DNA from: an uncultured Porphyromonadaceae bacterium
GTDB taxonomy: Bacteria > Bacteroidota > Bacteroidia > Bacteroidales > Muribaculaceae
Direction: 5' to 3'
Assembly (NCBI GenBank): GCA_947175295.1
Contig: CAMWMK010000015.1
Coordinates: forward strand, 1 to 50,411
Length of the DNA stretch: 50,411 nucleotides
Positions 7,559-16,320 of the stretch are shown here, piece after piece. The translations under genes and the position numbers were made by a program. A model generated the notes under the pieces. It saw only the letters and a list, made by a program, of their open reading frames with translations, had not been told where the DNA came from and did no database searches. Each line of letters starts with the position of its first letter. Position 1 is the stretch's first letter.

Positions 7559-9946
7559 ATGACAGGATATAAAGCATTGGGACTCGCTTTGATGGCAATG
7601 TGGATGGGAGCGGATACGGAGGCGAAGGTGCCGGTAAAGGATAAGATCCGGCTTAGCGACGGATGGACTTTCCTGAGGCAGGACATCGGCAACATATGGG
7701 AGGCAGTGCGTCCGTCGAAACCGGGCGGCTCGGAGACCGTACCGCTGTGGGAGAGCGTCACGCTTCCCCACTGCTTTAATGCCGAAGACTGTGTGGATCC
7801 GGACGTCAACTACTATCAGGGACCGGGCTGGTATAAGACACAGCTTGATATTTCCAATCCCTACGGAGCCGACGGACGGACCATCCTTGAATTCGAAGGC
7901 TCAGGACAGAAGACCGATGTATATGTATACACGAAAAAGGCGGCCAGCCACACCGGAGGATACGACAGCTGGAATGTCGACATAACCGATGCCATAAAGG
8001 AATTCCTTGCCTCCGAAGACGCCGGGAGATTCGGTGGCAAGGTGCCGCTGAGCATCCGCTGCGACAACACGAGGGATGCCGAGATGATTCCATCCGACCT
8101 ATCTGACTTCAACCTCTACGGAGGACTCTACAGGTATCTCAATCTCGTGTATCTTCCGTCGGTCACTGCCGACAGGATTAAGATACGCCCCACACTTTCC
8201 GCCGACATGAAGGAAGCCAATGTGGAGGTGGAGGTATCGTTCTATAATCCGGAAGACGTGCGGAGCGCCGACGTAACGGTGACGGTCACGTCGGCCGACG
8301 GAAAGACGGTAGCTACTGAAAGGCTCAGCGGCATCACTCCGCTGGGGGAGAGGAAACTTATGGACATCACGATATCCAATCCTCAGCTATGGGATGTGGA
8401 TGATCCCAAGCTATATGGATGTGAGGTCACTGTATGCGCTAATGGTGAAGAGGTGACATCGAGCGAAAGCTTCGGTCTGAGAAAAACGGAATTCATGGAA
8501 AAGGGACCGTTCCATCTCAACGGGCGCCGTCTGCTGCTGCGTGGCACCCATCGCCATGAAGACCATGCCGGAGTGGCGGCTGCCATGACCGAGGATATGA
8601 TGCGGAAAGAGATGAAGATGATGAAAGACATGGGCGTCAACTTCATACGCCTTGGCCACTATCAGCAGTCAGAGATAATACTCAACCTCTGCGACAGCCT
8701 CGGAATACTTGTATGGGAAGAGATCCCTTGGTGTCGCGGCGGCGTAGGGGGCGAGGAATACAGGTCGCAGGCCCACCGAATGCTCGGCAATATGATAGAC
8801 CAGCATTTCAACCATCCCTCGGTCATCATATGGGGACTGGGCAACGAGAATGACTGGCCCAACGATTTCCCGGAGTATGAGCAGAAGGCAGTCAGGGCGT
8901 TTATGAGTGCCCTCAACACGCAGGCGCATCAGCTCGATCCGAGCCGTAAGACTGCGATAAGGCGCTGCGATTTCAGCAGCGACATCCCGGATGTATATTC
9001 CCCGTCGATATGGGCCGGATGGTACAGAGGAGACTTCACCGACTACAGGAAATTCTCGCAGGAGGGATTCGACAGGGTGAAGCACTTCCTGCATGTGGAG
9101 TGGGGTGGCGACAGCCATCCGGGACGCTACACAGAGGATTCGGAGCCCACAAAGAAGGACTGGTCGGAGACCTATGTAGTGAAGCTTATAGACTGGCACC
9201 TGAAGGAGCAGGAGGATATGCCATGGCTTACGGGCACGGCCTACTGGCCATTCAAGGATTTCTCCACGCCTGTGCGTCCGGACAATCCTATACCTTACGT
9301 CAACCAGAAAGGGGTGACGGAACGCGACCTTACCAAAAAGGAGAGTTACTATGTATTCCAGTCATATTGGACGGAAGATCCGATGGTGCACATATTAGGG
9401 CACTCGCAACCGACCCGCTGGGGCGATTCCGGAGAGGAGAAGGAAGTGCTCGTATATTCCAACTGTCCGGAGGTAGAGCTTTTCGTCAATGGTGAGAGCC
9501 AGGGGACAAGGAGGCGAGACGTCAGGGATTATCCCGCCGCAGGACTGCACTGGCGAGTGAAGCTCCGTCCTGGAGATAACGAGGTAAAGGCCGTAGCGAA
9601 GGCCAAAGATAGGAGCCAGCGTGAAGACAGCCTCGTCTGGCGCTATCAGACTGAAAAGTGGGATGAGGAACATCACTTTGAGGTCAACCGTCGGGAGCTT
9701 GACGGAGATACCGACATTGTCGAGGTCACGGTGGTGGATGCCGCAGGGATTCCCTGTCTTGACTCTCGCAGGGTAATACGGTTTGAACTGGCCGGCGACG
9801 GCAGCCTGATGACTAATCAGGGAACTGCGGGTGGCTCGTCGAAAGTGGAGGCAGCCAATGGACGGGCTTCCATAAAGGTCAGAAATAACGGGGGAAAATC
9901 CGTAGTTGCAATCAAGTCAGACGGGCTGGAGACTTGCTTCAGGTAG
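7559..9946 (+). CDS. Glycoside hydrolase family 2 enzyme (beta-galactosidase-like) with DUF4982
   Basis: A 795-residue exo-acting glycosidase of family GH2, retaining mechanism. A signal peptide (residues 1-22, ending DTEAKV) sends it to the periplasm. The order is a jelly-roll sugar-binding domain (about 30-200), an immunoglobulin-like domain (205-310), and a TIM barrel (310-610) with acid/base Glu in GLGNEND near 425 and nucleophile Glu in HVEWGGDSHPG near 513. A DUF4982-like domain (640-700, VELFVNGESQG) and an Ig-like end follow. The barrel motif GTHRHEDHAG replaces the more usual GVNRHEHHP of beta-galactosidases. Substrate could be a beta-galactoside or another beta-linked sugar; sequence alone does not tell. 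Paired with the DUF4861 gene upstream. No obvious terminator follows. Confidence 0.88.
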   Translation: MTGYKALGLALMAMWMGADTEAKVPVKDKIRLSDGWTFLRQDIGNIWEAVRPSKPGGSETVPLWESVTLPHCFNAEDCVDPDVNYYQGPGWYKTQLDISNPYGADGRTILEFEGSGQKTDVYVYTKKAASHTGGYDSWNVDITDAIKEFLASEDAGRFGGKVPLSIRCDNTRDAEMIPSDLSDFNLYGGLYRYLNLVYLPSVTADRIKIRPTLSADMKEANVEVEVSFYNPEDVRSADVTVTVTSADGKTVATERLSGITPLGERKLMDITISNPQLWDVDDPKLYGCEVTVCANGEEVTSSESFGLRKTEFMEKGPFHLNGRRLLLRGTHRHEDHAGVAAAMTEDMMRKEMKMMKDMGVNFIRLGHYQQSEIILNLCDSLGILVWEEIPWCRGGVGGEEYRSQAHRMLGNMIDQHFNHPSVIIWGLGNENDWPNDFPEYEQKAVRAFMSALNTQAHQLDPSRKTAIRRCDFSSDIPDVYSPSIWAGWYRGDFTDYRKFSQEGFDRVKHFLHVEWGGDSHPGRYTEDSEPTKKDWSETYVVKLIDWHLKEQEDMPWLTGTAYWPFKDFSTPVRPDNPIPYVNQKGVTERDLTKKESYYVFQSYWTEDPMVHILGHSQPTRWGDSGEEKEVLVYSNCPEVELFVNGESQGTRRRDVRDYPAAGLHWRVKLRPGDNEVKAVAKAKDRSQREDSLVWRYQTEKWDEEHHFEVNRRELDGDTDIVEVTVVDAAGIPCLDSRRVIRFELAGDGSLMTNQGTAGGSSKVEAANGRASIKVRNNGGKSVVAIKSDGLETCFR

Positions 9947-9971
9947 TGGAGAGGAACAGCTCACGTGGTAG

Positions 9972-10148
9972 TGTCATAAAACGATATTGTCAGCTCCTGC
10001 CACTTCTTTGACCCATAGGTTAGCGATTAGGTTCTCAGATAGGAAGGTGCTGAAAAGCTCGGCTCCGCTGGTGATCTCCCCCGTACGTCAGGATGAGTTC
10101 ATCGCGCACCTTACTTCTATAAATCCTGATATCAAGGTTGAGGAATGA
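9972..10148 (+). pseudogene. Possible remnant: C-terminal tail of an unknown gene
   Basis: In the 436-base gap 9947-10382 one frame stays open for 58 codons without a start. It ends in protein-like sequence VRQDEFIAHLTSINPDIKVEE before TGA at 10146-10148. It lacks ATG, promoter and ribosome site. It reads like the tail of a gene left by a deletion, but no family is recognised and chance is possible. The rest of the gap up to the promoter at 10330 shows nothing. Confidence 0.3.
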
Positions 10149-10329
10149 AGTTGTGTGATAGGATCGGTCGCATAGTATAGATACTTGTCTTAGCCGGGAT
10201 ATTTTATTGTGTATGTCATGCGGAAGACAAGAAGGCGAGCAACATCACCGGATGCCGTTCATGCAGGGAGCCTATATGACCTTGTCGTATTATTTCTGAT
10301 CTCGATTGAATATATAGACGATTGAAAAT

Positions 10330-10360
10330 TTGGATTATAGATAAAATTAGATTATATTTG
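10330..10360 (+). promoter_or_regulatory. Promoter of the Rpn-type nuclease gene
   Basis: TTG (10330-10332), 20 bases, TATATTTG (10353-10360), 22 bases before the ATG at 10383. Confidence 0.8.
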
Positions 10361-10382
10361 CACATCCAAAATTCAATCGGGT

Positions 10383-11324
10383 ATGGAAGAGATAAAGACA
10401 CCGTATATAAATATACAGACTGATTTCGGTTTCAAGGAAGTGTTCGGGCAGGTGAAGAATAAGAGAGTTCTCTTACGCTTCCTCAATGTCCTGTTTGCCG
10501 GTAAGCTGACCGTAAGGGATGTATTATATCATGACAAGGAAATCCTTCCTTCGGAAGAAAAGGGGAAAAGGATTGTCTACGATGTATACTGCACTATGAA
10601 CACAAGTAAGTCGGAATCGCCGTTCTTTCCGATTGCCCAGAGGAGTGGAAACGAGGAAAATGATAAAAGCGAACATCATTTCATTCTAGAGATGCAGAAC
10701 ATCTACATCCAGCCGTTTGAGGAAAGGCTGGTGTTCTACGTGTCGAAAATGATTGTCGGACAAGGTAAAGCTGGCTGGGATTACGAACTTGCCCCGGTAT
10801 TCGCCATAGCTGTCACGGACTTCAACTTCAACCATATGTCGCCGAAACTGGTAAGGGACGTCATGTTGGTCGACAGGGAGAGTCTGGAACCTCTGACCGA
10901 TAAAGTACACATAATTTTGTGCTCTCTAAAGGAGATCCCGACAAGATGGGAGGACTGCAGAACAGAATTGGAGGAAATGTTGTTTCTAATTAAAAATATG
11001 GAGAATATGGACGAGACATCAGTTGCATATAAGGAAGGAAGGTATCCTGAGGTGTTTGAGGCGGCCAGAAGCAGCCGGCTTAGACCCTCGGACATAGTGG
11101 AATACCGTAAATCACTTGATAGGCTTCACGATATCCAAAGAGGCATAAAATATGAGACGGAGAATGCCCGTAGGAAGGCTTTGGAGGAAGGACGAGCTGA
11201 AGGACGAGCTGAAGGACGAGCTGAAGGACGAGCTGAAGCAATTGCAGAGAAAATAAAGAAAGCAAAGGAAATAGGCATTTCCGATGATGTCATTGCAATG
11301 CTCTTTGGGAATGATAAAGTGTAG
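10383..11324 (+). CDS. Rpn family PD-(D/E)XK nuclease / putative transposase
   Basis: A 313-residue member of the recombination-promoting nuclease (Rpn, PDDEXK transposase-like) family; E. coli relatives are DNA endonucleases that raise RecA-independent recombination. The opening INIQTDFGFKEVFG and the core YDVYCTMNT, then HHFILEMQN (the E-x-Q type catalytic strand), are typical. The C-terminus carries four copies of the tetrapeptide GRAE, encoded by a 12-bp tandem repeat at 11187-11238, followed by a helical KIKKAKEIGISDDVIAMLFG tail typical of the family. The gene ends 20 bases before the exonuclease-RecQ gene. Such genes are often multicopy and variable in Bacteroidetes; no transposon ends were seen here. 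Confidence 0.85.
   Translation: MEEIKTPYINIQTDFGFKEVFGQVKNKRVLLRFLNVLFAGKLTVRDVLYHDKEILPSEEKGKRIVYDVYCTMNTSKSESPFFPIAQRSGNEENDKSEHHFILEMQNIYIQPFEERLVFYVSKMIVGQGKAGWDYELAPVFAIAVTDFNFNHMSPKLVRDVMLVDRESLEPLTDKVHIILCSLKEIPTRWEDCRTELEEMLFLIKNMENMDETSVAYKEGRYPEVFEAARSSRLRPSDIVEYRKSLDRLHDIQRGIKYETENARRKALEEGRAEGRAEGRAEGRAEAIAEKIKKAKEIGISDDVIAMLFGNDKV
11187..11238 (+). repeat. 12-bp tandem repeat (4.3 copies) inside the Rpn gene
   Basis: Unit GAAGGACGAGCT repeated four times without error at 11187-11234, plus GAAG of a fifth. The unit is a multiple of three, so a gain or loss of copies keeps frame and alters only the number of GRAE blocks in the linker. Confidence 0.95.
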
Positions 11325-11344
11325 ACGTGCCCTTCCATTCTTCG

Positions 11345-12211
11345 ATGTCGTTCTGGAGTAAGATAATAGACGGTTTCAGAAAATCTGATGAGAAGATTGA
11401 TTCTGTGGAGAGCCATCGCGTATCCTCAGAAGTGCAGTCTGCCACATCGGAATCCGTACGCATTGCCTATGTAGACGTTGAAGTGGGAGCCAATGACCGT
11501 AAGATACATGATATAGGCGCGTTGCGGGATGATGACTCCACATTCCATCAATCAGGCAAAAAAGGATTGATGGAGTTTCTTGACGGAATCGACTATCTAT
11601 GCGGACATAATATAGTAAAGCATGACGCACGATATATTTTCGGCAAAGACGGAGAGTGTCCGTGGATACTGGTAGATACCCTCTATATGTCGCCTATCCT
11701 GTTTCCCGAGCGTCCATACCACTGTCTGGTAAAAGACTATAAGCTGGTCTCCGAACAGATGAACAATCCTGTAGCTGACTGCAGGCTGACGCGGGAACTG
11801 CTTCAGGATGAGATCGATGCGTGGAATGCCCTCCCTGAGGGCAGGCGGCTTGTCTTCGCCACATTGCTCAGGGGCAAACCGGAGTTTGACGGTTTCCTTC
11901 GTGTAGTGAAGGCGCAATATGCGGCTGAAGGAGCGACAGACCTGATAAAAAAGCATTATGAGGGGAAAATATGCGGAAATGCCGACATTGATGACCTTAT
12001 CGAGCATTATCCCTGCGAACTCGCCTATGCACTCGCCTTGATCGGTACGGCTCATGATTCAGTGACTCCCGGATGGGTTCTGCATACCTATCCACAGGTA
12101 GACAACATAGTAAGGCAGCTGTGCCTTACACGATGCATCCAGGGATGTGCCTACTGTGATTCCCGCCTTGACATCCACCTTAATCTGAAACGCTTCTTCG
12201 GCTATGACTGA
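11345..12211 (+). CDS. DEDD-type exonuclease part of an exonuclease-RecQ-UvrD gene, before in-frame TGA
   Basis: The ATG at 11345 (MSFWSKIIDGFRK) is preferred over an in-frame GTG at 11327. After a 40-residue linker comes a 3'-5' exonuclease-like fold: Exo I YVDVEV (Asp and Glu), Exo II GHNIVKHDARYIF, and an Exo III-like NPVADCRLTRELLQDE. A further 120 residues end in CIQGCAYCDSRLDIHLNLKRFFGYD. The stop TGA (12209-12211) falls inside RecQ motif 0: FFGYD, stop, FRTYEGEPLQ, and the frame continues open as the helicase at 12245. So this is the N-terminal part of one natural protein of about 1,630 residues. Alone it could be a free exonuclease of 288 residues. Confidence 0.75.
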   Translation: MSFWSKIIDGFRKSDEKIDSVESHRVSSEVQSATSESVRIAYVDVEVGANDRKIHDIGALRDDDSTFHQSGKKGLMEFLDGIDYLCGHNIVKHDARYIFGKDGECPWILVDTLYMSPILFPERPYHCLVKDYKLVSEQMNNPVADCRLTRELLQDEIDAWNALPEGRRLVFATLLRGKPEFDGFLRVVKAQYAAEGATDLIKKHYEGKICGNADIDDLIEHYPCELAYALALIGTAHDSVTPGWVLHTYPQVDNIVRQLCLTRCIQGCAYCDSRLDIHLNLKRFFGYD

Positions 12212-12244
12212 TTCCGGACCTATGAAGGGGAACCGCTCCAGGAA

Positions 12245-15200
12245 ATGGCTGCTGCCGCTGCTGTAAACGGCAAATCCCTACTGGCTATCTTCCCCACCGG
12301 GGGAGGCAAATCACTGACTTTTCAGCTTCCGGCGCTTATGGCGGGTCGTTGCGCCCACGGACTGACGGTAGTGATCTCACCGCTCCAGTCACTTATGAAA
12401 GACCAGGTAGACAACCTTGCGGAAAGAGGAATCACGGAAGCCGTGACAATCAACGGACTTCTTGACCCCATATCCCGGGCGCTCGCCATCCAGCGGGTGC
12501 AGGACGGCGACGCCTCTTTGCTATACATCGCCCCCGAGATGTTGCGCTCCAAGACCATCCAGCGCATATTGCTGACACGCAATGTGGTAAGGTTTGTTAT
12601 CGACGAAGCGCACTGCTTCTCATCGTGGGGACATGATTTCAGGGTTGACTATCTCTATATAGGCAAATTCATCCATAGACTGCAGGAACTGAAGAAGAGT
12701 GACGGACCGATAGCCATATCATGCTTCACGGCAACAGCCAAGCAGAAAGTGATCCAGGATATATGCGACTATTTCCGGCAGACATTGAATCTGGATCTGG
12801 AGCTATTCGCATCCGGAGCCTCGCGTACGAACCTGCACTATTCAGTCCTGCACGTGGAGGATGAGTCGGCAAAATACTCACGCCTGCGAGATCTGGTTTC
12901 GGAGTCGGAATGCCCTGTCATCGTATACGTGTCGCGCACCAGGCGCACGTTGGAGCTTGCATCGCGTCTCTCACGCGATGGCTACCGCGCATTGCCTTAC
13001 AACGGCAAGATGGATGCCGATGAAAAGATCGCCAATCAGGATGCGTTCATGAGCGATAAGGTCCGGATCATAGTGGCTACGTCGGCGTTCGGTATGGGAG
13101 TCGACAAGAAGGATGTCGGGCTGGTGGTGCATTACGATATATCCGATTCATTGGAAAACTACGTGCAGGAGGCAGGGCGTGCGGGGCGTGATCCAGAACT
13201 TAACGCACGTTGCTTCGTACTCTATTCGGACAACGATCTTGACAAACACTTCCTGCTCCTCAATCAGACCAAATTGAGCCTCAGCGAGATCCAGCAGGTA
13301 TGGAAGGCGGTGAAGGACATGACGAAGAAACGCGACAGTTTCAGCCGCTCCGCGCTGGAGATAGCCCGGCAGGCAGGATGGGATGATTCGGTGTCAGACA
13401 TAGAGACGCGTGTGCGTACCGCACTCTCGGCATTGGAACAGAGCGGCTATATCGTAAGGGGCGATAATGTGCCGCATGTGTATGCTACGGGCATAACGGT
13501 CAGCAATGTGGATGAGGCACGTGAGCGCATCGCGGCATCGGCGTTGTTTGGCACGGAGGAGGTGGAGAAGGCAGTGCGGGTCATAAAATCACTTATATCA
13601 CAGAAATATATCGCAAAAGGACAGCAAGACGCAGAGGCTGAATCGCGTGTGGACTATCTCGCCGACATTCTCGGGCTTCAGAAGAGGGAGGTGATTTCGG
13701 TCGTCAGCCGTATGCGCCAGGAAGGGATTCTGGCCGACAGCCGCGAAATATCGGCATATCTCACTGATGCTGGAGATTCGGAACGTAAGTCGCATACGCT
13801 TCTTGAGCGGTTTGCACGTTTGGAACGGTATATACTCGGCAATATCCCGGATGAATCGCTTTGCATAAGCTGCAAGCAGCTCAATGAGAATGCCGTAGGA
13901 GACGGCATAGCGTCGTCGCGCGAGAAGGATATACGCACGCTGCTCTATTTCCTTTCCATCACCGGCTATACCAGCAAATCCGAGGATGCCGGACATAACC
14001 TTCAACTGCGTCGGCAGGCTGAGATGGAGGTCGTGGTCAGGCGTTTTGAGAAGCGTCTGGAGATATGCAGGTTTGTCTTGCCCTGGCTCTATAAAATGAC
14101 TTCCGGCCAGGATGCCGGAAAATCCGTACAGTTCTCCGTCGTAGAACTGCTCAACGATCTCAAGGCCGGACAGCAGTCCTTGTTCGGCGGATTGGAAGAT
14201 ATTCGTCTTGAGGATGTGGAGGAGGCGCTCCTCTATATGTCGAAGATAGGCGCGCTGAAACTGGAAGGAGGATTTCTTGTGTTATACAATGCGATGAACG
14301 TCACCCGCATGAAGGACTCCCGACTGCGTTTCAAGCAGGAAGACTATCGTGCGCTGGATGAATTCTACAGAATGAAGATTCAGCAGATCCATATTGTCGG
14401 AGAATACGCCAACCTGATGGTGAGGGACTATGAGGCTGCCTTGCAGTATGTAAAGGATTATTTCCAGATGGACTACCGCAAGTTTGTAGCGAAATATTTC
14501 AAGGGAGACCGAATGAGTGAGATTCAGCGCAACTTGACTCCTCATAAATACCATCAACTGTTCGGTCAGCTGTCTCCCCGGCAGATGGAGATAGTGTCTG
14601 ACGATACCTCACGCTGTATTGTGGTGGCGGCTGGTCCGGGAAGTGGCAAGACGAGGGTGTTGGTCCATAAGCTCGCGTCGCTCCTGCTTCTTGAGGATGT
14701 CAAACACGAACAGCTGCTCATGCTCACATTCTCCCGCGCGGCCGCGACGGAATTCAAACAGCGGCTGATGGCGCTGATCGGAAACGCCGCACATTTCGTG
14801 GAGATAAAGACCTTCCATTCCTATTGCTTCGATCTGTTGGGGCGAATGGGCAATCTGGAGGAGGCGAAGGATGTGGTGGCTACTGCTGCCAGGATGATAG
14901 GTCAGGGTGAGGTGGAACCTAATAAAATAGGAAAGACAGTACTCGTCATTGACGAGGCTCAGGATATGGGAAGCGATGAATACTCCCTTGTCTGCGCGCT
15001 TATGGCCAATAATGAAGAGATGCGGATTATCGCCGTTGGCGACGACGACCAGAACATATATGATTTCCGGGGTTCGGATTCGAAATACCTTTATCAGCTG
15101 GCATGCCAACAAGGAAGCCGTATGATAGAGATGACTGAGAATTACCGTAGTACCAGGCATCCGGTGGCTTTCGCCAATGATTTCCTCCGGTCGATTGGAA

Positions 15201-16234
15201 ACAGGATGAAGTCTACACCCATCGTCTCCATGAGCGAGGATGAGGGGAGGGTAGAGGTGACGCGCTATCGGTCGGGAAGCATCTACCGTCCGCTGGTAGA
15301 CAGTCTTCTGCGTAATAGAAACGGCGCAACTACATGCGTGCTTACACAGACCAATGAGGAGGCGGCCATAGTGGTAGCGCTTCTGTGCCGCCATGGGTTA
15401 AACGCCAAGCTAATCCAGTCGATGGATGGTTTTCAGTTTCGTAATATGGCCGAGATGCGCTACTTCATGAAGTATATCGCGAAGCGGATCGACTCTCCGC
15501 GCATATCGGATGTCCTATGGGAAGAGGCATTGCAGTCGACTATTGACATCTATGGGCGAAGCACCGCCTTAGTCTATCTCAAGAGATGTGCAGAGCAGTT
15601 CGCTGAGATAAACCGCGACAAGTATCTGTCTGATTTCAGAGAGTTTGTCAATGAGTCTTCGGTAGAGGATTTCTGCGATACGGCGGGTGCGGAGGTGGTG
15701 GTCTCCACTATACACAAGGCTAAGGGAAAGGAGTTTGACGATGTCTATATGCTGGTGGCCGGGAGCTATCCCCGGAGCGACAGTCTTTTCCGTCGCTATT
15801 ATGTCGGTATGACTCGAGCCAGAAAGCGTCTGTATATCCATACCGATGGGGATTTCTTCAGCCATATTCAGGCTGACAGTCATCATAATGATGTCGGGGA
15901 GTATCCGCTTCCGGAAGAGGTGGTGCTTCAGATGTCGCTTAAGGATGTCTATCTTGATTACTTCAAGAGCCGGAAGCGTGAGGTGCTTGCCATGAGGGGA
16001 GGCGACCCTCTCGTCTATGGCGAAGGATTCCTTTTTGACGCAAGGAGCCATAGCCCTGTGGCGCGTCTTTCCTTAAAGATGCTGAACACGCTGGCCGACT
16101 GGCAGAGAAAGGGTTATGCCATAAGCTCATCTTCGGTACAGTTCGTAGTGGCTTGGAAGGCCAAGGATGCCTCGCGCGAGGAGCCGGAAACGGCAGTCCT
16201 CCTTGCCGACCTCGTCCTTAAATCCAATAAATAG
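12245..16234 (+). CDS. RecQ helicase fused to UvrD/PcrA-type helicase (continuation after TGA)
   Basis: ATP-driven DNA unwinding, presumably in recombination or repair. The frame is continuous with the exonuclease part across a TGA at 12209-12211; the first ATG after the stop is 12245, preceded by CCAGGAA, so restart is conceivable but would lose RecQ motif 0. RecQ half (residues 1-480): Walker A FPTGGGKS, DEAH box VIDEAHCFSSWGHDF, FTATAKQ, VATSAFGMGVDKKD, and YVQEAGRAGRD. UvrD half (about 775-1280): VAAGPGSGKTRV, TFSRAAATEF, VIDEAQDMGSDE, GDDDQNIYDFRGS, ENYRSTRHPVAFAN, STIHKAKGKEFDDV and YVGMTRARKRLYIH. Exonuclease plus RecQ resembles the human WRN order; the added superfamily 1 helicase is a bacterial elaboration. 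It lies 20 bases after the Rpn nuclease when read as one gene. Confidence 0.88.
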   Translation: MAAAAAVNGKSLLAIFPTGGGKSLTFQLPALMAGRCAHGLTVVISPLQSLMKDQVDNLAERGITEAVTINGLLDPISRALAIQRVQDGDASLLYIAPEMLRSKTIQRILLTRNVVRFVIDEAHCFSSWGHDFRVDYLYIGKFIHRLQELKKSDGPIAISCFTATAKQKVIQDICDYFRQTLNLDLELFASGASRTNLHYSVLHVEDESAKYSRLRDLVSESECPVIVYVSRTRRTLELASRLSRDGYRALPYNGKMDADEKIANQDAFMSDKVRIIVATSAFGMGVDKKDVGLVVHYDISDSLENYVQEAGRAGRDPELNARCFVLYSDNDLDKHFLLLNQTKLSLSEIQQVWKAVKDMTKKRDSFSRSALEIARQAGWDDSVSDIETRVRTALSALEQSGYIVRGDNVPHVYATGITVSNVDEARERIAASALFGTEEVEKAVRVIKSLISQKYIAKGQQDAEAESRVDYLADILGLQKREVISVVSRMRQEGILADSREISAYLTDAGDSERKSHTLLERFARLERYILGNIPDESLCISCKQLNENAVGDGIASSREKDIRTLLYFLSITGYTSKSEDAGHNLQLRRQAEMEVVVRRFEKRLEICRFVLPWLYKMTSGQDAGKSVQFSVVELLNDLKAGQQSLFGGLEDIRLEDVEEALLYMSKIGALKLEGGFLVLYNAMNVTRMKDSRLRFKQEDYRALDEFYRMKIQQIHIVGEYANLMVRDYEAALQYVKDYFQMDYRKFVAKYFKGDRMSEIQRNLTPHKYHQLFGQLSPRQMEIVSDDTSRCIVVAAGPGSGKTRVLVHKLASLLLLEDVKHEQLLMLTFSRAAATEFKQRLMALIGNAAHFVEIKTFHSYCFDLLGRMGNLEEAKDVVATAARMIGQGEVEPNKIGKTVLVIDEAQDMGSDEYSLVCALMANNEEMRIIAVGDDDQNIYDFRGSDSKYLYQLACQQGSRMIEMTENYRSTRHPVAFANDFLRSIGNRMKSTPIVSMSEDEGRVEVTRYRSGSIYRPLVDSLLRNRNGATTCVLTQTNEEAAIVVALLCRHGLNAKLIQSMDGFQFRNMAEMRYFMKYIAKRIDSPRISDVLWEEALQSTIDIYGRSTALVYLKRCAEQFAEINRDKYLSDFREFVNESSVEDFCDTAGAEVVVSTIHKAKGKEFDDVYMLVAGSYPRSDSLFRRYYVGMTRARKRLYIHTDGDFFSHIQADSHHNDVGEYPLPEEVVLQMSLKDVYLDYFKSRKREVLAMRGGDPLVYGEGFLFDARSHSPVARLSLKMLNTLADWQRKGYAISSSSVQFVVAWKAKDASREEPETAVLLADLVLKSNK

Positions 16235-16261
16235 TTGAAGTGAAGACGCACGGAAAACTTT

Positions 16262-16297
16262 GCGGAGTGGCCGGACATCGCTGTCAGGACACTCCGC
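16262..16297. terminator. Terminator hairpin between convergent genes
   Basis: GCGGAGTG (16262-16269) pairs with CACTCCGC (16290-16297), with an inner GACA/TGTC helix. It lies between the helicase stop (16234) and the outer membrane protein stop (16321). The minus-strand side continues with AAAGTTTTCC. It may serve both genes. Confidence 0.65.
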
Positions 16298-16320
16298 GGA
16301 TTGCATGAAAAACTGAGATA

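Noticed and set aside
11187..11238. CRISPR-like array
   Set aside because: A 12-bp unit with no spacers, inside a coding region.
11345..16234. Selenocysteine or general stop recoding to explain the TGA and the TAG at 4686
   Set aside because: Two different stop codons are involved, the rest of the genes use TGA, TAG and TAA normally, and no selenocysteine insertion hairpin was evident after the TGA. Nonsense change or sequence error is simpler.
16300..16320. 13-mer ATGAAAAACTGAG shared with 6101-6113
   Set aside because: Occurs only twice next to terminators, short and A-rich; too little to call a repeat family.
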